Positions 26,149-37,139 of a DNA stretch of 64,000 nt are shown piece by piece (position 1 is the first letter of the stretch; every line of letters starts with the position of its first letter). The DNA is from Isoetes taiwanensis (lineage: Eukaryota > Streptophyta > Lycopodiopsida > Isoetales > Isoetaceae): positions 1-64,000 of the forward strand of contig JAJEKV010000171.1 of assembly GCA_021234155.1 (NCBI GenBank), read 5' to 3'. The translations under genes and the position numbers were made by a program. The notes under the pieces are model-generated. The model searched no databases, had not been told where the DNA came from, and worked only from the letters and a program-made list of their open reading frames with translations.

Positions 26149-27314
26149 TGTAACACACCTAGGGGGTTGAGGGATAAGTAAATAATTTTTACTCTTAACA
26201 TCAAGTTAGGAATATTTAAAAGAATTGCAATGATTGGGAAACAAATTGAATATGGGTGTCTATACGGTAGATACGGTAATTCAAGTTGAGGTACGGTAGA
26301 TATCTGAGGAAAATAGAGGTAATATCTGAACTAAAATAGCAGATCTATGATTAGAGGAGATAAACTAGATAAGAGTTTGTAAGAATATGAAGATATTCTC
26401 TATTATTGGAAAGGAGAGGATATTGTTCTAATTTTAGAAAAAGGCATATAGTATTAAAAAAAGGGAGCAAACTTTAAAACGTCATAACGCCGGGCGAAGC
26501 GACATTATCGTAATGAAGTTTATCTTAAGCATTAGGAAACTCTGAGTCTAGTTTTTTAATTGGGATGGCACCTCTCGTGAACTCCTTACAGCTTAGAGAA
26601 AGATCACGTAAAAGGTGGACATGGGTCGACACGACCGCGACGTGAAAAATCCTTTGGTGGGTAAACCGGCTTCGGATCTTTGGAGTTTCATTTGGGTTGG
26701 AGTTATCTTATCTTTTGTTTAGTGGTTTGTCTAAAAAGCTTACATATTTTATTTTGTTATTAATTCTTTGTGTTTGTGTTTGCACATATAATAAAACATT
26801 AAAGAATAAACTCAGATGAAAGAACCCGCCTTTGTCGCTTAGAAGGGCGGGGTGGTAAAGCAACGCATACCGTGTGATTGGTATGTGGACGATAGTCGCG
26901 GTCCTCGAAAGCGATATATAATGCGGTGAACCCCGGTGAGGGATTGATCATCTCTGAATCACAAGAAGTTGTAAGAAGATGTTCTATGCATGACTAACAT
27001 TTGTGTGCCTATTGTCAGGTGTGACTAACGATTCGCCTCAAAGTTAAGGTAATGGTTTGCCCACTTAGTCCTTCTAAGACTAACCCCACCTTTTCTTCTT
27101 CTTTTTACGATAGAGTTAGTAGCTAAGTGAGTTTTGCGTCGCGGGAAGCGTGGGATAATAGCCGAGATGTCAAGGCATAGATTTTATAAAGACTAGGAGT
27201 AGTTTGAAACTCGAATTTCGAGTGTCAAGGACCATTGTTACCTCATAATAAAAGAAAGTTATATATTATTTTAGTTCCAATTACTTCTCATTTAGAGCCT
27301 TTAGGAGCGTTTCA
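26149..27314. repeat. LTR 1 of the LTR retrotransposon
   Basis: A 1,166-base LTR starts TGTAACACACCTAGG and ends AGGAGCGTTTCA. It is nearly identical over most of its length to 27740-28893. Differences are clustered, chiefly around CG- and CAG/CTG-containing words. It is preceded by AAAGT (26144-26148). Confidence 0.93.
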
Positions 27315-27316
27315 TT

Positions 27317-27328
27317 TGGTATCATAGC
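27317..27328 (+). promoter_or_regulatory. Primer-binding site (initiator tRNA-Met)
   Basis: TGGTATCATAGC lies two bases after the end of LTR 1 and matches the usual plant TGGTATCAGAGC site at 11 of 12 positions. This orients the element on the plus strand. Confidence 0.85.
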
Positions 27329-27739
27329 CTAGGTTTCCGATTATTAAGCATAGTTGGTTATTGTGTCAAAGACAATGAGAAGTCATCAATATTGAAATTA
27401 TGGGAAACCAAGAAGGAAGAAAGTTCTTTAGGAAGTTATGCAGCCGAGATATCTAGTCGTGGCCAGCAACGGGAAAAGGGAGAGTTCAAAATTTAGTTTT
27501 CACATTCTAAACCTAGTACCTAACTGTGAAGTCCCCAAAGATTAGTCGTCATCCAAATTAATCTTGAATGTTGTAGTGGTAAGTGTAGTCAACCCCGAAG
27601 GGTGTATGGAGTGGAACATAGTTTTAGATATGTTTTGTACCTTGGATATCTTGGTTCCTCTATAGAAATTAATGACTTTGCAAGGAATTTACAGAATATC
27701 CCCATGAGGACATGGGTAAATTTTTAGTATGAGAGAAAA

Positions 27740-28893
27740 TGTAACACACCTAGGGGGTTGAGGGATAAGTAAATAATTTTTACTCTTAATATCAAGTTAG
27801 GAATATTTAAAAGAATTGCAATGATTGGGAAACAAATTGAATACGGGTGTCTATACTAAGGTACGGTAGATATCTGAGAAAAATAGAGGTAATATCTGAA
27901 CTAAAATAGCAGATCTATGATTAGAGGAGATAAACTAGATAAAAGTTTGTAAGAATAGGAAGATATTCTCTATTATTGGAAAGGAGAGGATATTGTTCTA
28001 ATTTTAGAAAAAGGCATATAGTATTAAAAAAAAAGGGCAAACTTTAAAACGTCATAAATCGACAAGCGATTATCTGAATGAAGCGATTTTAAGCATTCTG
28101 GAAAGCTCTCGGAGTCTAGTTTCAAAATTGAGGTGGTACCTCTCGTAACTCCTTAGAGTTAGAGAGATATCTCAGAAAAGGTGGACAGGGGTCAGATAAG
28201 ACTGCACGTGAAAAATCCTTTGGTGGGTAGCCGGAGCCGGATCTTTGGAGTTTCTATTGGTTTGGAGTTATCTTATCTTTTGTTTAGTAGTTTGTCGAAA
28301 AGCTTACATGTTTTATTTTGTTATTGATTCTTTGTGTTTGTGTTTGCACATATAATAAAACATTAAAGAATGAACCTGTATGAAAGAAGCCGCCCCTTTT
28401 TCGTTGCCGAAGGGCTGGGCGGTAAAGCAACGTGCATACCAGGTGATTGGTATGTGGACGTATAGTCGTGTCCTGAACGATATACGTGTGAACCCGGGTG
28501 AGGGATTGATCATCTCTGAATCACAGTAAGTTATAAGAAGATAATCTATGCATGACTAACATTTGTGTGCCTATTGTCTGTGTGACTAACGATTCGCCTC
28601 GGGTTAAGGTAATGGTTTGCCCACTTAGTCCTTCTAGGACTAACCCCACCTTTCTCTTCTTCTTTCTTACAGATAGAGTTAGTAGCTAAGTGAGTTTTGC
28701 GTCGCGGGAAACGTGGGATAATAGCCGAGATGTCAAGGCATAGATTTTCTAAAGACTAGGAGTAGTTTGAAACTCGGATTTCGAGTGTCAAGGACCATTG
28801 TTACCTCATAATAAAAGAAAGTTATATATTATTTTAGTTCCAATTACTTCTCTGTTTGATTTTTCAAGTGTTAAACGCCTTAGGAGCGTTTCA
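27740..28893. repeat. LTR 2 of the LTR retrotransposon
   Basis: A 1,154-base copy of LTR 1 with the same TG..CA ends, followed by AAAGT at 28894-28898. It differs from LTR 1 by small clustered substitutions and indels; for example ACAGATAGAG near 28670 corresponds to ACGATAGAG near 27108. Confidence 0.93.
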
Positions 28894-29579
28894 AAAGTGT
28901 ATTTTCCACTCTTAAGCATCCTGCAAATATTAAATGTTAGTGAGTCTACGGCCACTGTGGTCAAATACAAAGTGAGCAGCCTTATTCAGCAGGTTTCTAT
29001 TGTCCAACACACACAAACCTTTTGTGTCCACAGCACCCCATCTTAGATAGTAATCCTTCCCTTTTTCAATCATGGATTCAGATATGTTATGGAGATGGCA
29101 AGAATAGTGCATCTTACCTATGTCCTTCATACAATACCCCACCATACCCTCGAAACAGTGTAGCCTTTATTCTTGAGGACTTTGTAGACTAACACAACAC
29201 CAACTGGTTTGGAAGGCCAATTGAAATCCCTCTGAATGGCCCCATTCACGACCTTTGGTGTCTTATAGTGTGATGTCAGCATAGCTTGGACATGAAGATG
29301 ATCTGCAAAAGATCCCCTCTCCAGGGCAACTGCACCAGCCACACATCTTCTATCATAGAATGATGAAAGGGCATCAAAGAAACTAAGTGGGACATCATGC
29401 CCTGACAGTCCTAGTGTCACAAAGACATTAATTGCTTTCCAGTTCAATACAAAATTGGGCATGGCAGAGGAATTATGAGTCTACGTAGAGCTAGAATCAA
29501 TAGACATAGAACCCACAACAAAAACAGGCACATGGGCAGTGGGAGCCTTGCCCTTTCCCGTTGATCTCTTCATCAACAT
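28894..29579 (-). pseudogene. HUH endonuclease (Rep)-like gene, N-terminal part
   Basis: The minus-strand ORF begins with ATG at 29579, or at 29462 after an in-frame TAG. It reads INVFVTLGLSGHDVPLSFFD, then VALERGSFADHLHVQAM, in which the two histidines (codons 29298-29300 and 29292-29294) form an HUH motif. After a frameshift near 29130-29145 comes GYCMKDIGK, in which Tyr (29134-29136) and Lys match the YxxK motif of rolling-circle Rep proteins. The order VFVTL, HLH, YxxK and the roughly 55-residue spacing fit motifs I to III. The family nicks DNA through a phosphotyrosine. A link to the HUH transposons called Replitrons in green algae is possible but rests on memory. The in-frame stop, the frameshift and the LTR insertion make this a dead copy. 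Confidence 0.62.
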
Positions 29580-29986
29580 GGTGGAGAACAAAAGCAACAA
29601 AACAAAACCACACCCAACGAATGGCTCTCCTATGTGCCATCCTTCAAGATGAAGCAAACAAAACCGTCTCCCCATCGCATCCACATGCCGACCCAGACAC
29701 CTAAGCAGATCCAAATTGGAATCACGATCCCTGGTCGCCATCTGCTAGGGCGCACGAGCGCTTCTATCCGGCTACCAACGATTAAAAAATTCTTATACAA
29801 TTTCTTACCAAAACCCAGATGCCAGCATTAGCATTCTATGTATTTTCATACGAATACAGCACAAAACTTCAACAATCCTAAGTTACAAACATGCGATTTT
29901 TTATTGTGCAAACATTACTAGATCCAGATATAATGCAGTACTTTCATTAACATCGGCAATGCAAGATTCAAGTATGTTTATTACAT

Positions 29987-30031
29987 ACAAGAAATTTATC
30001 GTCGCAGCCGCCGCGGACATTTCTCTTTCCC
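29987..30031 (+). repeat. Dispersed ACAAGAAATTTATCG repeat, copy 1
   Basis: TACAAGAAATTTATCG followed by CGCAGCCGCCGCGGACATTTCTC resembles segments at 40363-40411 (inverted) and 54909-54950. Confidence 0.55.
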
Positions 30032-30231
30032 AACCTCCTTGTGTGCATGGAAAGTAAGCAATGCCGATTCACCCATTGTTGGAATATTGTCTATTACAGG
30101 AATAGTTGTAGTTGATCTAGTTTTGTGCCTCGTATTTTGCATTATATTAGTTTAAGTTAACTAGGAAAGGCAAATTAAATGCTTCATGTGTGTAATTGCA
30201 ATGTCATAAATAGTTCAAATGGAATTGGAGA

Positions 30232-30330
30232 TTTTTTTTTTTTTTTTTTTGAAGAACTGTGTCATCAATATATTAAAAGAATGGTAATGTTACAAAGCAA
30301 GTGAGGAGGAAGGAGAACTGCCCCAAAGAG
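30232..30330 (-). mobile_element. Poly(A)-tailed LINE-like 3' end
   Basis: On the minus strand TTTTAATATATTGATGACAC runs into a 19-base A tail (T run 30232-30250). This form is typical of 3' ends of plant L1-type LINEs. No coding part is recognisable next to it. Confidence 0.5.
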
Positions 30331-30519
30331 ACAGCGATACCTCGACACTCCACAACAAACTCACAGAAAAACTGCAACTCTACTGCTGTACAAACTTATT
30401 TTATACTAGTAATGGTGCCCAGCGTTGCTGGGCAAATGTTGGGAACATTTGTGGATGGAAACCTATTCAGCTCAGACTCATTAACCAAGTCCATCATATC
30501 TAGGCTATAAGAGGTTTTT

Positions 30520-31190
30520 GTGCATTTGATAACCTTCCCTTTGCTCTATCCTGCATATCCTTTTTTCCTCATTTTCTTACACACTTTCTTTTTTCCCTTT
30601 TCTTATTTTTCCTGCACATTTACTTTTCTCCTTCTCTCTCTTTTTTTTTTTTTTTCTTTTTTACCCTCTTCTCCCTCCTCTTTTCCTTCCTTTTCTCCTT
30701 CTCATTTTTCCCTTTCCCTTTTTTGATGGTTTTTTTCCTTCACTTTTCACCTTTCTCCACCCTTCCCATTTTTCTCATGCTCTTTTTTCCCTTTCCTTTT
30801 CCCATTCCTTTTGCTTTTCTCTTTTCCCTTCCCTTTTCTCATGCCCTTTTTGCATTCCCTTTTCCCCACCTTTTTTTTATGTTTTTCTTCCTCTCCTCAC
30901 CCTCTTCTTCTTTATCTCATGTCTCTTTTTTCCCATTTTCTTCTTCCTTTTTTCTCATGCCTTTTTTCCTTTCCTTCCCCCTTTCCGCCTCCCTTTTTCT
31001 TTTTCCCTTTCCTTCTTTTTTCATCATTTCCCCACCCTTTCCCTTTTTCCCGTGCCCTTTTCCTCTTTCCTTCCCCCCTTCCTTTTCTCTTTCCCTTTCT
31101 TTTTTCCTTTTCCCTTTTTCCCATGTATTTTTCCATTCCCTTTTTTCCACTTTTTTTTACTTGCCTTTTCTTCCACCTTTCCCTACCCTC
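30520..31190. repeat. Polypyrimidine tract (~670 bases)
   Basis: The plus strand is almost entirely T and C in irregular CCCTTTT/CTTTTCC units. Long Phe/Pro/Ser frames on one strand and Lys/Gly/Glu frames on the other are products of this composition and not genes. Such tracts can adopt triplex structures. Confidence 0.85.
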
Positions 31191-31810
31191 GGTCTGGACA
31201 GGAAGTTGTTTGCGATCAACAAGGTATTTGGATTTCTTTGATAGGTTTTGCAAAGCAATGGCTGACCATCTCTGCACCTCATCTAAGTGTATTGTATTAA
31301 GAAATGATTTGAACAGGAAAGCTAGGTCATAATCCATGGCAATCTCTAGAATGTCTGGATCCTCCAGATTGAATGTGAACCTTGCCAACACGCCAATTAG
31401 TCTTTCCTGCAATTTTGATATAAATATCTTGATCCTTATTCTTGGATCCATGTGCCCAACTTCCCAATTGCGTGAGAATAACCGGAAGATTGGCTAAAAA
31501 TTCTGCCAAACATAAGCGGCTATTTCCATACTTTGATCTTTATTTCCCACCAAACTCACCAATGTTCCAAGTTGATGGGTACTGATTCTTAGGCCATCTG
31601 CAAGTTCTTGACCCATATGTGGTGAAAGGCAGTTCAATAGCCCCAGCGAAATCATGACAAGATCTTTTTGAGGAGCCTCCAAGAACTGTATGAGACTCAC
31701 AATTGGCATCTCTGAGTTTATTGTTAAAGAGGCAAGGTTTCTCTTTATTTATGAATAAGAATGGTTTTTCAAGGGATAGTTCAGGTTTTATTGAGAAGTT
31801 GTAAAGCAAT
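31180..31810 (-). pseudogene. U-box/ARM-repeat protein fragment (PUB42/44-like)
   Basis: Minus-strand fragments in alternating frames read LIQFLEAPQKDLVMISLGLL, then GTLVSLVGNKDQSMEIAAYV, then RLIGVLARFTFNLEDPDIL and EVQRWSAIALQNLSKKSKYL. This is the armadillo-repeat region of large plant U-box E3 ligases. Homologues show RWAAIALENLS at the same place, from memory. A frame change near 31500 and loss of both ends, with the 3' side running into the polypyrimidine tract, mark it as a relic. It may have been captured by a transposon, given the intact gene of transposase-associated type directly downstream. Confidence 0.6.
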
Positions 31811-31997
31811 TTTTTTTATGATTATAGAGCTTCAAAGACATTTGAACTGCTCTCAAATGACAGTTCATGACTTTGCCACAATGGCATTTGCTCTGACCTA
31901 CCTCTGCAAATTTAATACCATGCATTTTGAGTTTAATGCCATTGTAGATTGTTGAGTTTTAATATTGTTCTTGTTGTTATTGTATCTGCAGTTCAAC

Positions 31998-33899
31998 ATG
32001 GCTAACGGCAAGAAAAATGAAAAGGGAAAGGAGAAAGGTGTCTCAGCTAAGATGCTATCAAAGATCTTGTCAATGTTAACAGAGGAACAAAAGGACGCAG
32101 TGGCACATGAACTATTAAATGGAGGCGCATCGTCATCAAAGAAATCCAAGAGAAGGTCTTCCATTGGTAGTCGCACTTCCAGGACATCGGGAGAAGGCAA
32201 TGAATCGATGGCATCGGGAAATTCTCGTGGTATGAGCTTTAGGAAGTTGGGCGACACTGAGGTATAACTTTGTGCATATTTATTTTGAGTGTTGTCTTCG
32301 AATTGAGACAGGCAGATGGATTGGTGAGCCACGTCAGGACAGGCTCTGTCAATGCTGCCAAATGGGAGTCATTGAGGATGAATCTCATACCCTTCAAAGT
32401 TGCCCAGCATATGATCAAATCCGGACGCGCTATGCTGAGTTGGTCAGGCCTGGCCAGCCGCTACATGTGACATTGAGCACGGCATCCGTACGGATGCTAG
32501 GATCATACCTTCAGGAGGTCATGGACATGCGAGATCAGCTATGTCCTCGGGCACGCACTTGACATGTACATACACATTTATTTCATGATGATGTATACCT
32601 GTACAGTTTGACAGCATTCTTATTACTGCCACGGTTTTTCCCTCGAAAACCCTTCGGGGCGGGGGTTTTTTAACCCGGACAGTAATAAGTTTGCTGCGCT
32701 TCTTCTGGGTCCCATAGGCCGATTGGTCTCAGTGGACGATAAAAAAACTATTCTATTCTATTCTTATTATCTTTATATTGTTGATGAGTATAAAGTCTTA
32801 TTCAAAATATATTATAGGTGTGTGTTTCTACGGGTGGAAAGATTCATCCTGATGCGCATGGAAAAGAGTTTATGGATGTTGCCACTAGTTCAATGATGGA
32901 TCACTGCCACGAGATACATCTAAATTGGCGACAAGTTAAGTTGCGCCATAAGCAAGAAGTGATCAATCACTTGAAGGATCAATTCGGTGCTGGATTTAAT
33001 GAGAAGGACGTGTTGAAACAACTTGGACGCCGATGGAATCATCACAGGTTAGATCTAAACCCTATCCAAATCTTATTTATTTGCTTTATCTAGAGTTTTA
33101 ATTTTCTTCATACATTGGTAGGGATTACCTAAGACGGAAGGCACAAAAAGGTTTGACATCCAAGCCTTCATCTGTTAAAAAAGCAAACTGGACAAAGTTT
33201 CTTGAATTGGCGAAGGTGGAGCACCACGTGAAGAAATTAGCAGCATCTCAAAGGAAGAAAAAACCATGTACTGGTTCAGGTGGGGATAGATCGATCATCT
33301 CTAATTATGTGAGTATTACTTCTTATTTGTTTGAAATCAAGTTAGTATATGATACTTATAACTACCCCATATTTTCAATATTTAGTATGCCCACTTTAGG
33401 GGCTATCCTAGTGAGAAGGTCATTTCTGAGATTAAGGAAATTGGAGGATGGAAGAAATGGATCAAACGCGAAAGTGATGAAGGACGTGTATTCCCAGAAA
33501 CAAAGGTACAATTGCAATTTTAAGACTCATAATTTGAAAATATACATGTAAGGCATTACTTGGCATTAACTATTTTATTCAATTATATATGTTGTAGCAC
33601 ATGGCACAAGATTACGTAGGCAAGGGCATTGTCCCGCCAATAGATATCAAAGGAAAAGCCATTGCGCAAGTAGCAGATGGGAAGAATGAAGGCACTGAAG
33701 AGACTGTGCATGTAAGTGTTCTAGCTAGATACAGTACATGCTTGTGACTTTTAAATTGTAGACATATAACCCTTTTTTTTTTTTTTTGTAGCTGGATATA
33801 GACGGATCATCAAGCAGCAGTGGAAGCGAAGATGAATCCAGCAGTGATAGCGCAGAAAGTACATCTAACAGTGAAAATGAAGACGTTGAAATTGATTAA
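31998..33899 (+). CDS. Six-exon basic/acidic protein, Ptta/En-Spm-like
   Basis: Six exons (31998-32261, 32818-33047, 33122-33308, 33386-33505, 33598-33711, 33792-33899) join through GT-AG introns into 1,023 bases, an intact 340-residue frame ending in TAA. The N-terminus is Lys/Ser-rich with a basic KKSKRRSS patch. The middle has WRQVKLRHKQEVINHLKDQF and LGRRWNHHRDYLRRKAQKG, then WTKFLELAKVEHHVKKLAAS. The tail is Ser/Glu/Asp-rich. The helical, Trp-containing middle resembles the plant Ptta/En-Spm (Transposase_24) region of proteins linked to CACTA elements, which may bind DNA. That assignment is tentative. The intact splice phases suggest an expressed gene or a young element. A LINE fragment occupies intron 1, and a 78-80 bp array lies downstream. 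Confidence 0.72.
32268..32775 (+). mobile_element. 5'-truncated LINE inside intron 1
   Basis: An ORF to 32562 ends with the zinc-binding tail typical of LINE reverse transcriptases: CLRIETGRWIGEPRQDRLCQ, then CCQMGVIEDESHTLQSCPAY, with the C..C..H..C arrangement. It is followed by a 3' region with a GGGG-rich hairpin, then CCCATAGGCCGATTGGTCTC, GTGGACGATAAAA and a (TATTC)n tail at about 32745-32765. The 5' end is truncated next to the splice donor. The element lies in the same orientation as the host gene. Confidence 0.75.
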
Positions 33900-34800
33900 C
33901 ATATCTCCATTATTTCCTTGTTGAGAAAACTATATTTATGTATTAATCGTTCATTTTACTAGGTTTATGTACATTGTTCATTTTAAATGTTTTGAATCAA
34001 ACATGGTGAATTGACAAAAGAGATTGACAACAATCTGTCAAAAACGTGACTAAGCATTGTTAAGAAAAATGACATAAATGTAGTAAAATGATGACAAAAA
34101 AATGTAAAAAAATAGCCTCAAACATGACCTAAGTATGTGACAAAAATTAGCCAAAAAAATGAAAAATATGACCTAAAATATGACAAAAGAGTGTCAAAAA
34201 GAACATAAAATAGGACAAAATAGGGACCATAGAATAGCCAAAAAATTGCCTAAAATTTGACAAAATAGGTGTCAAAAAATAGCCAAAAAAAGTGACAAAA
34301 GGCTATAAATTATGACAAACAAAAGCCAAAAAAATGCCAAAAAAATGGTACAAAAATTAACAAATAGGCATTACAGAATTGCCAAAAAAATGACAAAAAA
34401 GATAAGAATATAACATAGAAAATGACAATATAGTATCCAAAAATAACCTAAAGTATGACAAAATAGGTGCTGAAGAATTGCCAAAAAAAGTGACAAAAAA
34501 GGTTTAAAGTATGACAAAATATGTGTCAAAAAATTGCCAAGAGAAGTGCCACACAATTGCCAAAAGAAGTGACAAAAGAAGGTTTAAAGTATGACAAAAT
34601 ATGTGTCAAAAAATTGCCAAGAGAAGTGCCACACAATTGCCAAAAAAGTGACAAAAAAGGTTTAAAATATGACAAAATATGTGTCAAAAATTTGCCAAGA
34701 GAAATGCCACACAATTGCCAAAAAAGTGACAAAAAAGTGACAAAACAATGACGATGCATCGTCACTTTTTTTTGACATATTTATAGCATGTTTTTGTCAG
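33900..34800. repeat. TGACAAAA/GCCAAAAA-rich region with 78-80 bp tandem array
   Basis: From about 34010 the sequence is built from TGACAAAA and TGCCAAAAAA words. A clear tandem array starts at 34501, with units beginning GGTTTAAA at 34501, 34581 and 34659. It ends in the perfect 16-base palindrome TGACGATGCATCGTCA (34749-34764), followed by an inverted CACTTTTTTTTGACA. The layout resembles subterminal repeats of a DNA transposon. Confidence 0.7.
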
Positions 34801-35499
34801 TTCTCCAGAATTTGCAGCAATTAACCTAGGTTAGACTAGACAATATAGAAGTGCATACCCTTGTCTTACCTCAATCATGTAGCCTAGGTTAATTGATACT
34901 CTCTGTGACATGTGTTCTTAATCAGAATTTTTCAACCCATTGATCCATTTTTGATAAAGACACTCTTAGACTTGTTCTTCCGTCGGGTCTCTTGTATTTT
35001 GCGATCTATTCTATTTATTGCTTCTTCCTTTTTAAAGGGCTTGTTCGAATCTTGACACACAATCAAAAAAGTTATTTTATATCAATCCAATCGCTTGTGC
35101 TCAGTTGACTGCACCTTGTTGGTGGATCCAATTGGATGACAATGCACCACTTTGTTTTACTGTGCATCCATTGGCATAGCGATGTTGGAAACTGGTTGGA
35201 GCCTCATCAATTGTTGCTTAGTTTGATTCAGATCATTTGCTAGCATGGAAGGCCGTCTAGTTAAAGTTTTTGTTGGGGCAATGGGATAGAGCTCTTTAGC
35301 AAAAAGTTGCTAACTATATACAACCTAATCTGCCACAACAAGAAGATATTTTGGTGCGGGTTCACCATCAAGAGGTTAAGGAGTGCAAACTTGTGAACTC
35401 TATATATAATTTGTCGCTTGATGTTGATATTCTTCCTCATAATAAAAGGCACCTCCAACTCCTTCCTCCTCAATGAAGCAGATGTGGACTTGGGCTTGG

Positions 35500-35700
35500 G
35501 ATAAGCTACTTCATCCTAAAGAGGCAGCACTTTGGTAACAGATTCTTCATATCTCCGAGTTAATGTGCTAGTCCACAAGTTTGACCCTAGAGTATCAAAC
35601 TTGTGTCCAGTACGCAAGCAAGGAACTGAAACGATTGAGCATTGCTTCTTCATGTGTAGTAATCTTAGACATGTATGGGATTGATTATCCCTTTTTCATG
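35500..35700 (+). pseudogene. LINE zinc-binding reverse-transcriptase fragment
   Basis: One plus-strand frame reads LCPVRKQGTETIEHCFFMCS followed by NLRHVWD. This matches the zf-RVT signature of plant LINEs (C..C..G.ETIEHLFF.C....VW). The surrounding frames are broken. Confidence 0.62.
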
Positions 35701-37139
35701 TATCACTAACAAATCAACAAGGCAATTTCTAGTATCTACGAAGTTACAAAGCCAGGTCTTTCATCTAACATCAGGCTGGTTGCTTTAGACTATCTAGAAA
35801 AGACAAAGACGGGTGGTCTTCAAAGGCCTAGATGTGGCAGATGATCATAGTTCTTCGGATGTTCTTTAAAAAAAACCTAGCCAAAATTAAGATCTTAGAA
35901 TTGCATCTGCTTTGGTGAATCCCTATAGAAACTAATCAATCTAGACCAATTATTTAGTTTTGGCAGGCTGGTACGTAATGCCTTTGGTTTATGTAATCCT
36001 TTAAACGATGACCAACTTAAATCTTTAAAAATTTATATGCCAAATATCACAATTGTTTTCAGTAGCATTCAACTTAACACTAGAGTTGTCACATGATGTA
36101 CCAGAAAAGGTGCATTTGCACTGTTCGCGTTAAAATTCACATAAAATCAGGGGTTCAATAATCAGTCAAACCCTTCTTATATGTTAATGTATGGCAGTCA
36201 TGTTGCATGGGAAAAATACCTAAAAATCTATTGGTCCCCATTCATGAGAGTTACACTTAGGTAAACCCAAGGGGGTCAAGTCTGTTTCGCTACATGTTTA
36301 GATAAAGTAAAACTGTCTCGGCAAGACAATTTTTATGATTTTTTTCATTATTTTTGTATTTTTCTACACGAGTTAGAGAGTAAGACACAAAAAACTGCAC
36401 CTCAATCCGAGGTCTGAGAAGGGAGATAGGGTTGTTTGAACATGACAGGGTCAAAACTGCTGCTTGTCTTCTGTGAACCAATACTGGTTTCCAGAAAGCT
36501 GTTCCCAAATCAAATCTCTAACTTTTGTAGGAAAATGAATTTTGACCAAAAAATTTGAATATAAGTATTATACAACTTGCTTTATCTAAGAAAAATGTCC
36601 ATTAGCCTTGATGATGAGGTTTTGATTTTCTTTTATTTTTTCAATTACAAATGAATGATAACTTATGTCTATATAGGAGTAAAATGATTCAAAGTCATCC
36701 TCAAAAAAATCACATTATGAAAGGTTACCACGATATGGAATCACCCCAAAAACAAACACGTAAAAAAAGCATAGCGTTTGTTTTCAAGAAATCAAGAAAG
36801 GTTCGTATTACCTGAGACCATTACCGGTCCACCTTCTTTTTAAAATTAAGAACTCCCTCATGTTAATCAATTTCAGTTTCAATTGCGGGATATAAGCACC
36901 TCATGAGCTACTCTATTCATTAAAAATAATCAATGCTCCTGATCTTGAGGTTTAGCATAAACTTTCTAGTGTTCATTCCAAGTTATGTCTGTTAGAGTAC
37001 GCTGCGTTCCATGGATTTCATAAACCTATGTATTGAATGGTGAACTCAAAACTTGTATTTTTTATCTTCTCAAGTTGTGGAAGCAATGCAAAAGAATGAA
37101 AAACAAATATAAAAAAGCTAGAACTATGAAAAATAAAGA

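Larger units (their letters stand above)
26149..28893 (+). mobile_element. Complete but internally deleted LTR retrotransposon
   Basis: Two ~1.16-kb LTRs flank only 425 bases of internal sequence. The target duplication AAAGT is intact at 26144-26148 and 28894-28898. The internal part begins with a primer-binding site TGGTATCATAGC (27317-27328), one mismatch from the initiator tRNA-Met complement used by many plant Copia and Gypsy elements, and ends with the purine run GAGAGAAAA directly before LTR 2. No gag or pol domain remains, so this is a non-autonomous derivative whose LTRs are larger than its interior. It inserted into the minus-strand HUH/Rep-like gene. Confidence 0.93.
29830..30500. 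other. Spacer with LINE 3' tail
   Basis: No gene. It contains one copy of a dispersed motif (29987-30031) and a poly(T)-headed LINE-like end (30232-30330), both listed separately. Confidence 0.4.

Noticed and set aside
30723-31332. Long Phe/Pro/Ser frames on plus and Lys/Gly/Glu frame on minus
   Set aside because: They are produced by the polypyrimidine tract; no domain, no splice or start context.
34501-34750. Regular 78-80 bp repeats considered as CRISPR-like
   Set aside because: Whole units repeat with no unique spacers; eukaryotic tandem repeat.
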